This document shows, one piece after another, positions 17,907 to 26,062 of a DNA stretch of 64,000 nt. Position 1 is the stretch's first letter; each line of letters starts with the position of its first letter. A program made the translations under genes and the position numbers. The stretch spans positions 183,790-247,789 of the forward strand of contig JBMNRD010000003.1 in NCBI GenBank assembly GCA_050944475.1, written 5' to 3'. The DNA is from RGIG5612 sp050944475 (GTDB lineage: Bacteria; Bacillota; Clostridia; Lachnospirales; Lachnospiraceae). Under the pieces are notes generated by a model, which was not told the origin of the DNA, made no database searches, and saw only the letters and a program-made list of their open reading frames with translations.

Positions 17907-18135
17907 TTTTATCACACTCCCACTCCTGATTTTTATAATATAACTGTTTGCTGCTGACAAGCATTTTTCCGCATATTTATATTGAAATATGCAAAATAAA
18001 AATTATTTTTTATTTACATTATTGTATTATTATTATAATATAATATCAAGTCTGATTTTGGTTTTTATCTGAAAATTGTATTTTAATTATTAATTTGATC
18101 AATCTTGGGGCATATTTAGATTTAAAGGTTAAAAA
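17907..18135. promoter_or_regulatory. Divergent promoter region between the two sugar operons
   Basis: A very AT-rich gap between the minus-strand aldolase operon and the plus-strand dehydrogenase operon. For the plus strand there is TTTACA at 18013-18018 with TAATAT at 18036-18041 (17-base spacer) and overlapping TATAAT hexamers at 18034 and 18039. TTGTATTA at 18022-18029 lies inside the spacer and matches the 8-mer seen in the other two cluster gaps, as expected for a shared operator. Confidence 0.5.
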
Positions 18136-19191
18136 ATGAAAGCAATAATAAGGACAGGAATGGAATATGGTGCTCTGGCGCTGACTGAAAAACCCATACC
18201 AAAACCCGGATGTGATGATGTGCTGGTAAAGGTAATGGCGGCCGGACTTTGCGGCAGTGATATGAACATTTATACCGGAAAGAACACCTCTGCTCTGCCG
18301 GGTGTCACTATCGGCCATGAATTCTCCGGTGAAGTAGTTGAAACAGGGAGCAATGTCACCCGTTTTAAGCCGGGTGACCGAGTTGTTTCAGATAATACAG
18401 GAGCTGTATGCGGGACCTGCTATGCGTGCTCTAAGGGCGAGTATCTTATGTGCCGTGAACGGAAAGGACTGGGGTTCCAGCTAGACGGAGGATTTGCGGA
18501 ATATGTTCTTATTCCGGGTGAAGGACTTAGGGTTTTTCCAAACTGCCTGATGAAAATCCCGGAAAACACCGGCTATGAAGCAGCTTCGATACTTGACCCT
18601 TATGCAAATGCATATAATGCCCTGATACAACAGGGTGGAATGCAGCCCGGAGACGTTGTCCTTGTGGCAGGAGCAGGTGCGCTTGCTCTCTCATCCATAG
18701 AAATGGCCAGGGTCGCCGGAGCTTCAAAGATCATCTGCCTTGTCAGGTCATCCACTTCCGAGGAAGCAAGAGCGGCTGCAGTGAAATACGGCGCCGATAT
18801 CATTCTGGAATCCGACCGCGATGACTTCGCATCTACGATCCTCGATGAGACCGGCGGTGAAGGAATACCTATTGTCGTTGACGCTGCAGGATCAAATTCG
18901 TTGTATGACCCGTTTATCAGACTGCTGAGACGCGGCGGACGTCTTGTAAAGATTGGTTACGATTTCGGACCTCTTTCAGCATCACTTGTACAGACAACTG
19001 TCAAAAATATATCTGTTGTCGGCCACATGGGCTACAATCCGACTTCCTGGAAGCAGATACTTGCGCTCCTTGATACCGGCAAGCTGGACCCGACCCGCCA
19101 GATCTCAAAGATTATGAGCCTGAAGGATTATCACGATGCCTTTGAGCTGACTTTAGCCGGGAAGGTAATAAAGATAGTTTTCAAACCATAA
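18136..19191 (+). CDS. Zinc-dependent medium-chain alcohol dehydrogenase
   Basis: A 351-residue MDR dehydrogenase, first gene of the divergent plus-strand operon. It has G-L-C-G-S-D (catalytic Cys), G-H-E-F-S-G, the structural zinc lobe C-G-T-C-Y-A-C-S-K-G-E-Y-L-M-C, and a G-A-G-A-L-A-L Rossmann turn (unusual Ala for Gly at the third position). It probably oxidises a polyol or sugar acid. The next dehydrogenase follows 26 bases later, so the two may catalyse successive or stereochemically different oxidations. The ribosome site (AAAGGTT) is weak compared with the rest of the operon. Confidence 0.87.
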   Translation: MKAIIRTGMEYGALALTEKPIPKPGCDDVLVKVMAAGLCGSDMNIYTGKNTSALPGVTIGHEFSGEVVETGSNVTRFKPGDRVVSDNTGAVCGTCYACSKGEYLMCRERKGLGFQLDGGFAEYVLIPGEGLRVFPNCLMKIPENTGYEAASILDPYANAYNALIQQGGMQPGDVVLVAGAGALALSSIEMARVAGASKIICLVRSSTSEEARAAAVKYGADIILESDRDDFASTILDETGGEGIPIVVDAAGSNSLYDPFIRLLRRGGRLVKIGYDFGPLSASLVQTTVKNISVVGHMGYNPTSWKQILALLDTGKLDPTRQISKIMSLKDYHDAFELTLAGKVIKIVFKP

Positions 19192-19217
19192 CTTAAATAC
19201 ATCAAGGAGATAATCAC

Positions 19218-20255
19218 ATGAAGATCAAAGCAGCAGTTTTAACTCAGCTTCAGACAATCAAAATTCAAGATTATGATGCACATGACCCGGGTCCCGATGA
19301 AGTTGCAGTGCATCCGGAATATGTTGGTGTCTGTGGCTCAGATGTGCACTTTTTCGAGCACGGGTGCATAGGCTCATGTAAGGTAACTTACCCGTTCATC
19401 CTCGGACATGAATGCGCGGGAACCGTTACGGCCGTTGGCAGCAATGTTACTGATCTCAAGGTCGGAGACCGTGTAGTCATCGAGCCCGGGATACCATGCG
19501 GCACCTGTGATTTCTGCCGTCATGGCAGATATAACATCTGCCGAACTGTAAAGTTTCTCTCAACACCTCCTTATGACGGAGTGCTTAGAGAATCCTTCAA
19601 TCATCCTGCAGCTTTTACTTACAAACTGCCGGATAATGTATCCACTCTCGAAGGCGCTCTTATTGAGCCGCTTTCTGTAGGACTTTATGCTGCAAGGCGC
19701 GGCGAAGTCCGCCCGGGTATGAAAGTAGCGATCCTCGGCGGAGGATGTATCGGACTGATGACCCTTCTGGCATGCAAGTCAGCCGGAGCATCCCGGATAG
19801 TAGTTTCCGACCTTTTCGAGAACAGACTTGAAACTGCAAAGATGCTTGGAGCCACCGGAACATTCAATCCGAAGACTGATGGTGATAACAATGCCTTCAG
19901 AGATAAATTCACTGACGGTGAAGGTTTTGATGTTGTATTTGAAACTGCCGGCAGCAAAGTAACGGCAAACCAGACCGGCTACCTCATGAAAAGAGGCGGC
20001 ATGATCGTTATGGTAGGCAACATTATTGAAGAGGTTCCGTTCAGTTTCAGAAATATGTATCTTAACGAGGGGGAAGTCAGATCTGTTTTCAGATATACAA
20101 ATACCTTCCCTGAAGCTATCGAGCAGATAGCCGCAGGCAGAATCAATGTGAAGAACATTGCTTCTGATATATTTGATTTTGCCGATATCCGGAGCGCATT
20201 TGATAAAGCAATGAATGAAAAAGCCGTTATTGTTAAAGCGATCATCAGATTATAA
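19218..20255 (+). CDS. Sorbitol dehydrogenase-like zinc polyol dehydrogenase
   Basis: A 345-residue MDR protein with the sorbitol/xylitol dehydrogenase hallmarks: V-G-V-C-G-S-D-V-H-F-F, G-H-E-C-A-G, the structural cysteines in C-G-T-C-D-F-C-R-H-G-R-Y-N-I-C, and G-G-G-C-I-G-L in the cofactor fold followed by V-S-D-L (Asp favours NAD). The R-Y-N-I-C ending and the lid sequence are classical for polyol dehydrogenases. It is followed 19 bases later by an RpiB-type isomerase, a pairing expected for polyol-to-ketose-phosphate routes. A CAAGGAG site precedes the ATG. Confidence 0.88.
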   Translation: MKIKAAVLTQLQTIKIQDYDAHDPGPDEVAVHPEYVGVCGSDVHFFEHGCIGSCKVTYPFILGHECAGTVTAVGSNVTDLKVGDRVVIEPGIPCGTCDFCRHGRYNICRTVKFLSTPPYDGVLRESFNHPAAFTYKLPDNVSTLEGALIEPLSVGLYAARRGEVRPGMKVAILGGGCIGLMTLLACKSAGASRIVVSDLFENRLETAKMLGATGTFNPKTDGDNNAFRDKFTDGEGFDVVFETAGSKVTANQTGYLMKRGGMIVMVGNIIEEVPFSFRNMYLNEGEVRSVFRYTNTFPEAIEQIAAGRINVKNIASDIFDFADIRSAFDKAMNEKAVIVKAIIRL

Positions 20256-20273
20256 ATTAATGGAGGTTACAAA

Positions 20274-20744
20274 ATGAAAGTAGCAATCGGGGCTGACAAT
20301 CTTGGATATGAACTCAAGGAAAAAGTTAAAAAACATCTGCTGGAAGAAGGTTACGATATTATTGATCTCGGAACGACCGATATTGATAATCCGATCCTTT
20401 ACATTGAAGCTTCAGACAATGTCGCTAAAGCCATTCAGAACGGTGAGGCTGAAAGGGGTATTGTTTTCTGTGGCACAGGAATGGGCGTCAGCATCATCGC
20501 TAACAAACATAAAGGTGTATACTGCGCCTGTGTTGAAAGCCAGTGGGCTGCAAGAGAAAGCCGCATTGTAAATGATGCGAACATGATCGGACTTGGCGGA
20601 AGGATCTTTGGCGAAGGAATGGCTATCGATACAGTGGATACTTTCCTTACTACACCATTCTGCCAGGCTCCTGAAGCAAGGGTTAAAAACCTTTCCGGAC
20701 TCCTCGATCAGGTTAAAGCTTTTGAAGAAAAACAGTTTGTGTAA
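20274..20744 (+). CDS. RpiB/LacAB-family sugar-phosphate isomerase, possibly a tetrose-4-phosphate isomerase
   Basis: A 156-residue member of the RpiB/LacA/LacB family. The catalytic Cys is C66 in F-C-G-T-G-M-G-V-S, the anion hole is intact, and the N-D-A-N-M-I-G-L-G-G-R block is present. The residue matching E. coli RpiB His99, which opens the furanose ring of ribose 5-phosphate, is V99, and the His10 position is N10. Loss of the ring-opening His suggests an open-chain substrate. RpiB-type erythrulose 4-phosphate isomerases of erythritol/threitol pathways are the natural comparison. It is the last gene of the divergent operon, with a TGGAGG site, and a terminator follows. Assignment to a tetrulose phosphate is inference. 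Confidence 0.85.
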   Translation: MKVAIGADNLGYELKEKVKKHLLEEGYDIIDLGTTDIDNPILYIEASDNVAKAIQNGEAERGIVFCGTGMGVSIIANKHKGVYCACVESQWAARESRIVNDANMIGLGGRIFGEGMAIDTVDTFLTTPFCQAPEARVKNLSGLLDQVKAFEEKQFV

Positions 20745-20795
20745 TTTACTGCCGGGTTGATGCAGTATTAATTTCATTTACATTTTTCTCCTGTA

Positions 20796-20826
20796 ATTTC
20801 ATGCCGTATATAATGCGGCGTGAAAT
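20796..20826 (+). terminator. Terminator of the divergent dehydrogenase-isomerase operon
   Basis: ATTTCATGCCG (20796-20806) pairs with CGGCGTGAAAT (20816-20826) with one G-T pair, and is followed by a T-rich ATTTTATATGTTATTTT stretch on the plus strand. Confidence 0.6.
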
Positions 20827-20891
20827 ATTTTATATGTTATTTTCCCGGGCGTGGTTTATCCATGGCCTATTGCCTTCAGGCACAACTTCGT

Positions 20892-21875
20892 TCATACATT
20901 CTCCGCCGCCCAATTTATATTTCTTAACAATGCCCGCGCAACACCTATCAAATCTGCTGCTCCCTGTTCAAGTAGTTCTTCAGCCTGCTCTCCTATCACG
21001 ATTCCACCTGTAAGAATAACCGGCAGCTTAACTGCTTTCCTGATTGGGATGCTTAATTCCCTGAAAAAGCCCGGACCGTCATCATGAGGATTTGTCCATA
21101 TACTCATCCCTCCACTGACATCAAGGATATCTGCTCCTGCCTTTTCCAATATCTTTGCCGCTTCTACGCCCTCCTCAAGCGTAGTCCCCGGCACGTGATA
21201 GTCTTTTGCTCCCAGCCTGACCAGGATCGGGAAGTTTTCTCCCACTACTTCTCTCACAGCCTCGATCACCCGGCAGTGTATCCTGAGCCTGTTTCCAACA
21301 CTCCCGTTATATTCGTCTGTTCTTTTATTTGAATATGGTGAAAAGAACTGGTTCAGCAGATATCCGTGTGCGGAATGCAGCTCAATTGCTTCGAATCCGG
21401 CTTCTACTGCCCTGGAGGCTGCAGCAGCAAAACTTTTGACTACCGCTTCTATATCATCTTCGGTCATTGGTTGAGGCACAACTCCGGTTCTTATACATTT
21501 AACATCTGAAGGGCCGATTGGCACCTGTTTTTCCGTCGTGTCAAAGATTGCAGAACCTCCGGCATGGGAAAGCTGTATGCAGCTGCAGGAACCATCCTGT
21601 TTTATAGTCTCTGCAAGTCCGGTAAGACCGTTGATATCTTCATCTTTTGAGATAGACAGCTGCCTTTTACATGCCCTGCCTTCGGGAGAGATAAAAGAAT
21701 GTTCGACTATAACCAGTCCTATTTTCCCGTTTTTTGTTCTGTCGTGATAATATGATATAACCTTGTCAGTCACCCTGCCATCATCAGTTGCAAATAGTGA
21801 CTGCATAGGAGCCATAACAAGCCTGTTCTTTAGCGTGAGCTTTTCTGTACGCAGTTCAGAGCTGAAGATGTTCAT
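20892..21875 (-). CDS. NADH:flavin oxidoreductase of the old yellow enzyme family
   Basis: A 327-residue single-domain FMN oxidoreductase. Typical features are K-N-R-L-V-M-A-P-M near the N-terminus, I-Q-L-S-H-A-G-G, the substrate pair H-S-A-H-G-Y-L-L-N-Q-F-F-S-P, N-K-R-T-D-E-Y-N-G-S, and the C-terminal flavin-phosphate region V-I-L-T-G-G-I and G-A-A-D-L-I-G-V-A-R-A-L-L. It lacks the Fe-S and NADH domains of the long 2,4-dienoyl-CoA reductase form. Such enzymes reduce activated C=C bonds; the natural substrate is unknown. It stands alone, transcribed opposite to the isomerase operon. The ATG at 21875 follows CAGGAG; the eight upstream codons are not needed. Confidence 0.87.
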   Translation of the reverse strand: MNIFSSELRTEKLTLKNRLVMAPMQSLFATDDGRVTDKVISYYHDRTKNGKIGLVIVEHSFISPEGRACKRQLSISKDEDINGLTGLAETIKQDGSCSCIQLSHAGGSAIFDTTEKQVPIGPSDVKCIRTGVVPQPMTEDDIEAVVKSFAAAASRAVEAGFEAIELHSAHGYLLNQFFSPYSNKRTDEYNGSVGNRLRIHCRVIEAVREVVGENFPILVRLGAKDYHVPGTTLEEGVEAAKILEKAGADILDVSGGMSIWTNPHDDGPGFFRELSIPIRKAVKLPVILTGGIVIGEQAEELLEQGAADLIGVARALLRNINWAAENV

Positions 21876-21901
21876 ATTTCTGTCTCCTGTTTTTTTCATA
21901 T

Positions 21902-21930
21902 ATATTATATCCCTGCTTATATATCGTCAA
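21902..21930 (-). promoter_or_regulatory. Putative promoter of the old-yellow-enzyme gene
   Basis: On the minus strand a -35 TTGACG (21925-21930) is followed by TAATAT at 17 bases, overlapping a TATAAT at 15 bases (21904-21909). Nothing else recognisable lies in 21931-22161 apart from a loosely spaced TGTTCCG/CGGAACA repeat around 22070-22125. Confidence 0.45.
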
Positions 21931-22161
21931 TGGAACAATCCGGGATATATACAAAGCAGCCCGGCCGCAGCATTTTTCTGTACGAGATTGTATGGCGAAT
22001 CAGTTTCTACTGAATTTTATACCAAAATGCTTTATTTTGCTATCAGTTAATATCTCTTTGCATGCATCTTGTTCCGTGAATATTGATTATTATCTTCTGC
22101 AATCGCCTTTTCACTCGCGGAACAGGGCCGAAAACTTTGATTTTAAAACAAAAACATAAAA

Positions 22162-22193
22162 TTAGAAGCAGCCCCGACGGGGACTGCTTCTAA
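22162..22193 (-). terminator. Rho-independent terminator of the SDR gene
   Basis: TTAGAAGCAG-CCCC pairs with GGGGACTGCTTCTAA (one bulged base) and is followed on the minus strand by TTTTATGTTTTTGTTTT. It lies about 80 bases past the SDR stop at 22276. The 21876-22275 gap otherwise contains no gene. Confidence 0.8.
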
Positions 22194-22275
22194 ATGTTTT
22201 CAGCCCACCGAACTTAAAAGGCTACAACCTTGCATCCGTTTTAACAGTCCGGACAATATTTCATTTCCGAATATA

Positions 22276-23058
22276 TCATGTCAGACTGAGACCTCCGCTG
22301 ATGTCAAGGGCAGTCCCTGTAACGTAAGCAGCCTCCTCGCTGGCAAGGTAGCAGATTGCCTGAGCCAGGTCTGTATCCTTTGCAAGACGGCCCGCAGGGA
22401 TAAACGGAAGCATTTCAGCCGGATCTTTAGGCTTCGGCATTCCGGGCATTCCGGGTCCCTTATCCGGACGGCGCTCGATAGCTCCTTTTACAATGCAGTT
22501 AACAGTAATGCCTTCCTTCATAAGGCGGGCAGCAACATTCTTCATCATTGAATAAACAGCGCCCTTAGCAATAGAATTTGACAAGCTGTCCAAAGTACCG
22601 CCTTTAACGGCCTCGAAACTTGTCATGAAAATGACGCGCGGATTTGAGCTTTTTCTAAGATATGGCAGGCTGTATTTAAGCATTTCGTATCCACCGCCCA
22701 CAAGATGGTTAACATTCCTAAGCAGCTCCTCTTTAGAAAGGCTGTCAATGGAATCCTCATGTCCCGGTCCGCCTATATTGGAAATAATCACATCAATAGA
22801 GCCGAACTCATTATAAATAGCCTCATAAACCTCTTCCTCTGTCTTTGGAGGATCATAGGTCTTAGGGTCGCAGTAAATTGCAACCTTCCCGGGGTAACCT
22901 TCTTTGTCCAGCTCTTCTTTCAGTTTGGCCGCCTGTTTCATCATATGAGTCATCATGACCACATTCATACCCTGTGAAAGTAAAGCTCTTACACCGGCAA
23001 CTCCGTCACCCCCGCTGGCTCCGGCAAATACACATGTTCTTCCGCTTAATGTAAGCAT
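22276..23058 (-). CDS. Atypical SDR-family protein lacking the catalytic Tyr
   Basis: A 260-residue Rossmann protein of the SDR superfamily. The nucleotide loop reads A-G-A-S-G-G-D-G (residues 13-20), where classical members have T-G-x-x-x-G-x-G. The S-N-I-G-G strand and the V-T-G-T-A-L-D-I-S-G-G end are present. At the catalytic site, M-T-S keeps the Ser, but the Y-x-x-x-K pentapeptide reads N-S-I-A-K, so the proton-donating Tyr is Asn, and the usual P-G after the sixth strand is K-G. It may still bind NAD(P) but act differently. It has a Pro/Gly/Met-rich insertion (G-P-G-M-P-G-M-P-K-P). It lies 127 bases after a membrane protein gene. The function is unknown. Confidence 0.8.
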   Translation of the reverse strand: MLTLSGRTCVFAGASGGDGVAGVRALLSQGMNVVMMTHMMKQAAKLKEELDKEGYPGKVAIYCDPKTYDPPKTEEEVYEAIYNEFGSIDVIISNIGGPGHEDSIDSLSKEELLRNVNHLVGGGYEMLKYSLPYLRKSSNPRVIFMTSFEAVKGGTLDSLSNSIAKGAVYSMMKNVAARLMKEGITVNCIVKGAIERRPDKGPGMPGMPKPKDPAEMLPFIPAGRLAKDTDLAQAICYLASEEAAYVTGTALDISGGLSLT

Positions 23059-23185
23059 AAATTTCTCCTTGCTTTACGATTATTTGAATCTTGGCTTTTA
23101 CTGATTCTGCGATTTAATTGCAGAAGTTCGGAATATCTGAAAATTTTTGCATCACCGACCACCTCATATTCTGTGGCGGCATCAT

Positions 23186-23848
23186 TCATTCAATATAAAC
23201 CGCATCTTCGGGCTGCACTTCTTCTGACGCTTTTTCTTCGTAAACGATTCCTCTTTCAATAAAATTTGAAAGAAACATAATCGCTGCGCAGACTACGAAT
23301 CCGGCAACCGAAATCCAGCTCCACAGCCTTATGGTGTTCGTAAAAATGATTGCCGCAACCGTGGCAAGAGCACAGCACAGATATGCTATAAAAACAATTT
23401 GGCTGCTGCGCCTGAATCCCATTACGCTCCGCTTGAATTTGAAAACCGCCATGGCCCCCTTTGCGGTGAAATATTCTATTATTGAAATAAGATTCCACAC
23501 CATCAGTACAATTACGGCAAAGACAAAAATGGCAACGTACCATGTGGCGTTTGCGACAATTTCCCTTGTTGTTGCAAATACGAATACGCCGGCACATATC
23601 AGCCAGAGCAGTGCAATCAGAATTTTTTTCCGGATTAAAGTTTTTGCGTCGGCACATGCCAGATATCGGGTACCGGCATAGCTGCGGATGATTTTCGTCT
23701 TTCCGTTTTTATCTGTAACTTCGTACTCTGCAAAATCTTCAAAATAGCGATGATACGGCCGGCTATGCCAGCCGTGTCCCGTTTTTTCATCGATGTCGAA
23801 AGCGATGTTCTTTTTTTTCTTTTTTCCGCCGTAATAATTATTCTCCAT
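23186..23848 (-). CDS. Four-helix membrane protein of unknown function
   Basis: A 220-residue protein not recognised as a known family. A Lys-rich N-terminus (G-K-K-K-K-K) and a soluble stretch with H-S-R-P-Y-H-R-Y-F are followed by two closely spaced hydrophobic segments (about residues 75-120) and two more (about 150-195), ending in an acidic tail. The start codon overlaps the stop codon of the preceding alpha/beta hydrolase (T-G-A-T-G), so the two are translationally coupled and probably work together in the same transport/hydrolysis operon. The W-H-S-R-P-Y-H motif could hint at an enzyme accessory role, but nothing more can be supported. Confidence 0.75.
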   Translation of the reverse strand: MENNYYGGKKKKKNIAFDIDEKTGHGWHSRPYHRYFEDFAEYEVTDKNGKTKIIRSYAGTRYLACADAKTLIRKKILIALLWLICAGVFVFATTREIVANATWYVAIFVFAVIVLMVWNLISIIEYFTAKGAMAVFKFKRSVMGFRRSSQIVFIAYLCCALATVAAIIFTNTIRLWSWISVAGFVVCAAIMFLSNFIERGIVYEEKASEEVQPEDAVYIE

Positions 23849-25086
23849 CAGCAGAAATGTTTCTCAAGCCAGCCGTCAACATACTTAAATGTGGTTTCGA
23901 TGGTATCACCGTAATCCACATCTCCTTTTTCAGGAACTATCATATGTGTTGCGCCTTCTACGAAAGCAATGTCCTTATCCCGGCTTCCTATGTTCCTCCA
24001 TATAGATTCGGCTGCTATACATTCATATCCGGCTGTCATACCCATTATAAGCGCCGGACAACTAATATACCTGCTGTTTCCTATTGTACAACTATAACAT
24101 GAATCCAAGTCAAGTCCCGAAATATGAGTTTCGTCAATATCATACTCATCAGTCAGACGGATTGCTCCTCCTGTCAGGAATTCCTTTACAGTATCTCTTG
24201 ATGCACCAAGTACAAAAAGAGGTGTAGGTGAGCTCATTCCCCGGGGTTTTCTTACAGAACGGATAATCTCTGTTGTAATGCTTCCATCCGGATGAATAAG
24301 TTTATACTCATCTTCAGTATGAGCAAGCAAGCTGATGTCCTGCGGAAACAGTCTGTTGTTAAGTGCCATTGTGCATGCACCCGGAGCATAAAACGGCTCA
24401 TCATCAAAATATTTACCCTGATGGTTTTCCAGAGCTGCGTAACGTTCCAAAGCCTTATCTATGAGCCTGCCATAACGTGCTTTCTGGCCCGCAAGGTATT
24501 TTTTCTTAAACTCAAGGCTGTAATGAGCGCCTTCCTTGGAAAATCCGTTTGCCGGATTAAAGCTGTCCAGTTCCGGATCCAGTTTAACTCCGCTTTCCTC
24601 ATCGATTACAGCAGGATCAATACTGATTGCTGTCATTACAGAATTGCCGAAGTTGGAATCCAGCAGCAAGATTCCGTCAGCTGCAGGAAGGGGTTCTATA
24701 TCGGGCATAGGAACTATCATCTTTTCACCCTGGAAAATCTGACACCCGTTTTCAGCCACTGCCTGATAGCAGCTCATGAGTGTAGCTCCTCCGCTATGGC
24801 CTAAAAGGATAACCCTTTCAACTCCCGGAAGTTTTTTTGCCCCTTCAATTGCTTTCTTTACTGCTTCAAGTTTCTTGTAGAGAGGACCTTCTCCTGTTCC
24901 GGGCTTTCCGCAAAGAACTCTGTACCCTTTTTCAGCCAAAGATTTGCCGGCCGGAAAATCAGAATAGTCCCCATTTGAATGCATGCAGATCAGTGCAATT
25001 TTACTTTTTTCTACCGGTTCTTCAGGTTCATAGAGCACTACCTTATTGAACTTGCCTAAATGGTAGAAAGACATTTTATACTTCAT
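23848..25086 (-). CDS. Alpha/beta hydrolase, esterase-like
   Basis: A 412-residue serine hydrolase. The nucleophile elbow G-H-S-G-G is near residue 99 within V-I-L-L-G-H-S-G-G-A-T-L, an acidic residue follows in L-L-D-S-N-F-G, and a late His occurs in E-G-A-T-H-M-I-V-P. No signal peptide is present, so it is cytoplasmic and would act on an imported compound. It follows the oligopeptide-type ABC ATPase genes by 16 bases and overlaps the membrane protein gene by one base. A role in de-esterifying an imported ligand is inferred from context. ATGs at 25092 and 25086 are both possible; the second has better spacing to GAGGA. Confidence 0.8.
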   Translation of the reverse strand: MKYKMSFYHLGKFNKVVLYEPEEPVEKSKIALICMHSNGDYSDFPAGKSLAEKGYRVLCGKPGTGEGPLYKKLEAVKKAIEGAKKLPGVERVILLGHSGGATLMSCYQAVAENGCQIFQGEKMIVPMPDIEPLPAADGILLLDSNFGNSVMTAISIDPAVIDEESGVKLDPELDSFNPANGFSKEGAHYSLEFKKKYLAGQKARYGRLIDKALERYAALENHQGKYFDDEPFYAPGACTMALNNRLFPQDISLLAHTEDEYKLIHPDGSITTEIIRSVRKPRGMSSPTPLFVLGASRDTVKEFLTGGAIRLTDEYDIDETHISGLDLDSCYSCTIGNSRYISCPALIMGMTAGYECIAAESIWRNIGSRDKDIAFVEGATHMIVPEKGDVDYGDTIETTFKYVDGWLEKHFC

Positions 25087-25101
25087 AATCATTCCTCGTT
25101 A

Positions 25102-26061
25102 TTAATTAATTTCACGCACTCTACAGCATGCCACAAAATGGTTTGGTGTCACTTCTTCAAGAACCTGCGGCTGAGCACAAGCTTCAGTAGCATATGGGCA
25201 TCTTGCCATAAAGCGGCAGCCCGGCTTTGGATTTATAGGTGATGTTATTTCACCCTTAAGAGCAACCCTCTGCATAGGATTATCTATATCCAGACTGGGA
25301 ATTGCACTAAGCAAAGCCTTTGTATACGGATGAAGCTGTCGGGTGAAAAGTTTCTCTGTAGGAGCTTTTTCAACAGCCTGTCCCAAATACATCACTAAAA
25401 CATTGTTTGCAATATGGCGTACAACTGATAGGTCGTGAGTTACAAACATATACGCCATGCCTATATCTTCCTGAAGGTCCATGAGGAGGTTCAGAACCTG
25501 GGCCTGGATGCTTACATCCAGAGCACTTACCGGCTCATCGCAAACGATAAATTCCGGATTCAGTGCCAAGGCACGGGCAATTCCGACTCTCTGTCTGCGG
25601 CCTCCGTCCAGCTCATGAGGATAACTCATTCGCAGACGTTCATCGATACCTACAAGGTCCATCAGTCTTTTGGCTTCCTGCTTCATTGCTGCGGAATTCT
25701 TAAAACGTCTTGAGTTTTTCAGCGGTTCCATAACTACGGACTCAATACGTATTCTTGGATTAAGGCTTGAATAAGGATCCTGAAAAACTATCTGCATCTT
25801 TTCACGGATGCGCTTTAATCTTCTGCCCTTTACATGAGTAATGTCCTCCCCGTTCAGGAAAACCTGTCCTTCCGTTGCTTCCTGAAGACGGATGATTGTT
25901 CTTCCGAGTGTACTCTTGCCACAGCCCGATTCACCAACTACGCCAAGGGTTTCTCCTTTTTTTATTGTAAAGGAAACGTCGTCAACAGCATGGTTCCATC
26001 CGGCCCCGACTTTAAAATATTTCTTAAGGTTTTTAACCTCAATCAAAGTTTTCTCTGCCAT
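25102..26061 (-). CDS. Dipeptide/oligopeptide-type ABC transporter ATP-binding protein (DppF/OppF-like)
   Basis: A 319-residue ATPase. Walker A is G-E-S-G-C-G-K-S-T, Walker B ends F-I-V-C-D-E-P-V-S-A-L-D, and the oligopeptide C-terminal domain has the Cys cluster C-R-F-M-A-R-C-P-Y-A-T-E-A-C, which in relatives binds an iron-sulfur cluster. The ABC signature reads L-D-G-G-R-R-Q-R, unlike the usual L-S-G-G-Q-R-Q-R; the Ser-to-Asp change is notable because this Ser normally contacts the ATP gamma-phosphate. It would pair with the ATPase at 26063. The ATG at 26061 follows AAGGAG; the TTG at 26079 is rejected. Confidence 0.92.
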   Translation of the reverse strand: MAEKTLIEVKNLKKYFKVGAGWNHAVDDVSFTIKKGETLGVVGESGCGKSTLGRTIIRLQEATEGQVFLNGEDITHVKGRRLKRIREKMQIVFQDPYSSLNPRIRIESVVMEPLKNSRRFKNSAAMKQEAKRLMDLVGIDERLRMSYPHELDGGRRQRVGIARALALNPEFIVCDEPVSALDVSIQAQVLNLLMDLQEDIGMAYMFVTHDLSVVRHIANNVLVMYLGQAVEKAPTEKLFTRQLHPYTKALLSAIPSLDIDNPMQRVALKGEITSPINPKPGCRFMARCPYATEACAQPQVLEEVTPNHFVACCRVREIN

Positions 26062-26062
26062 T

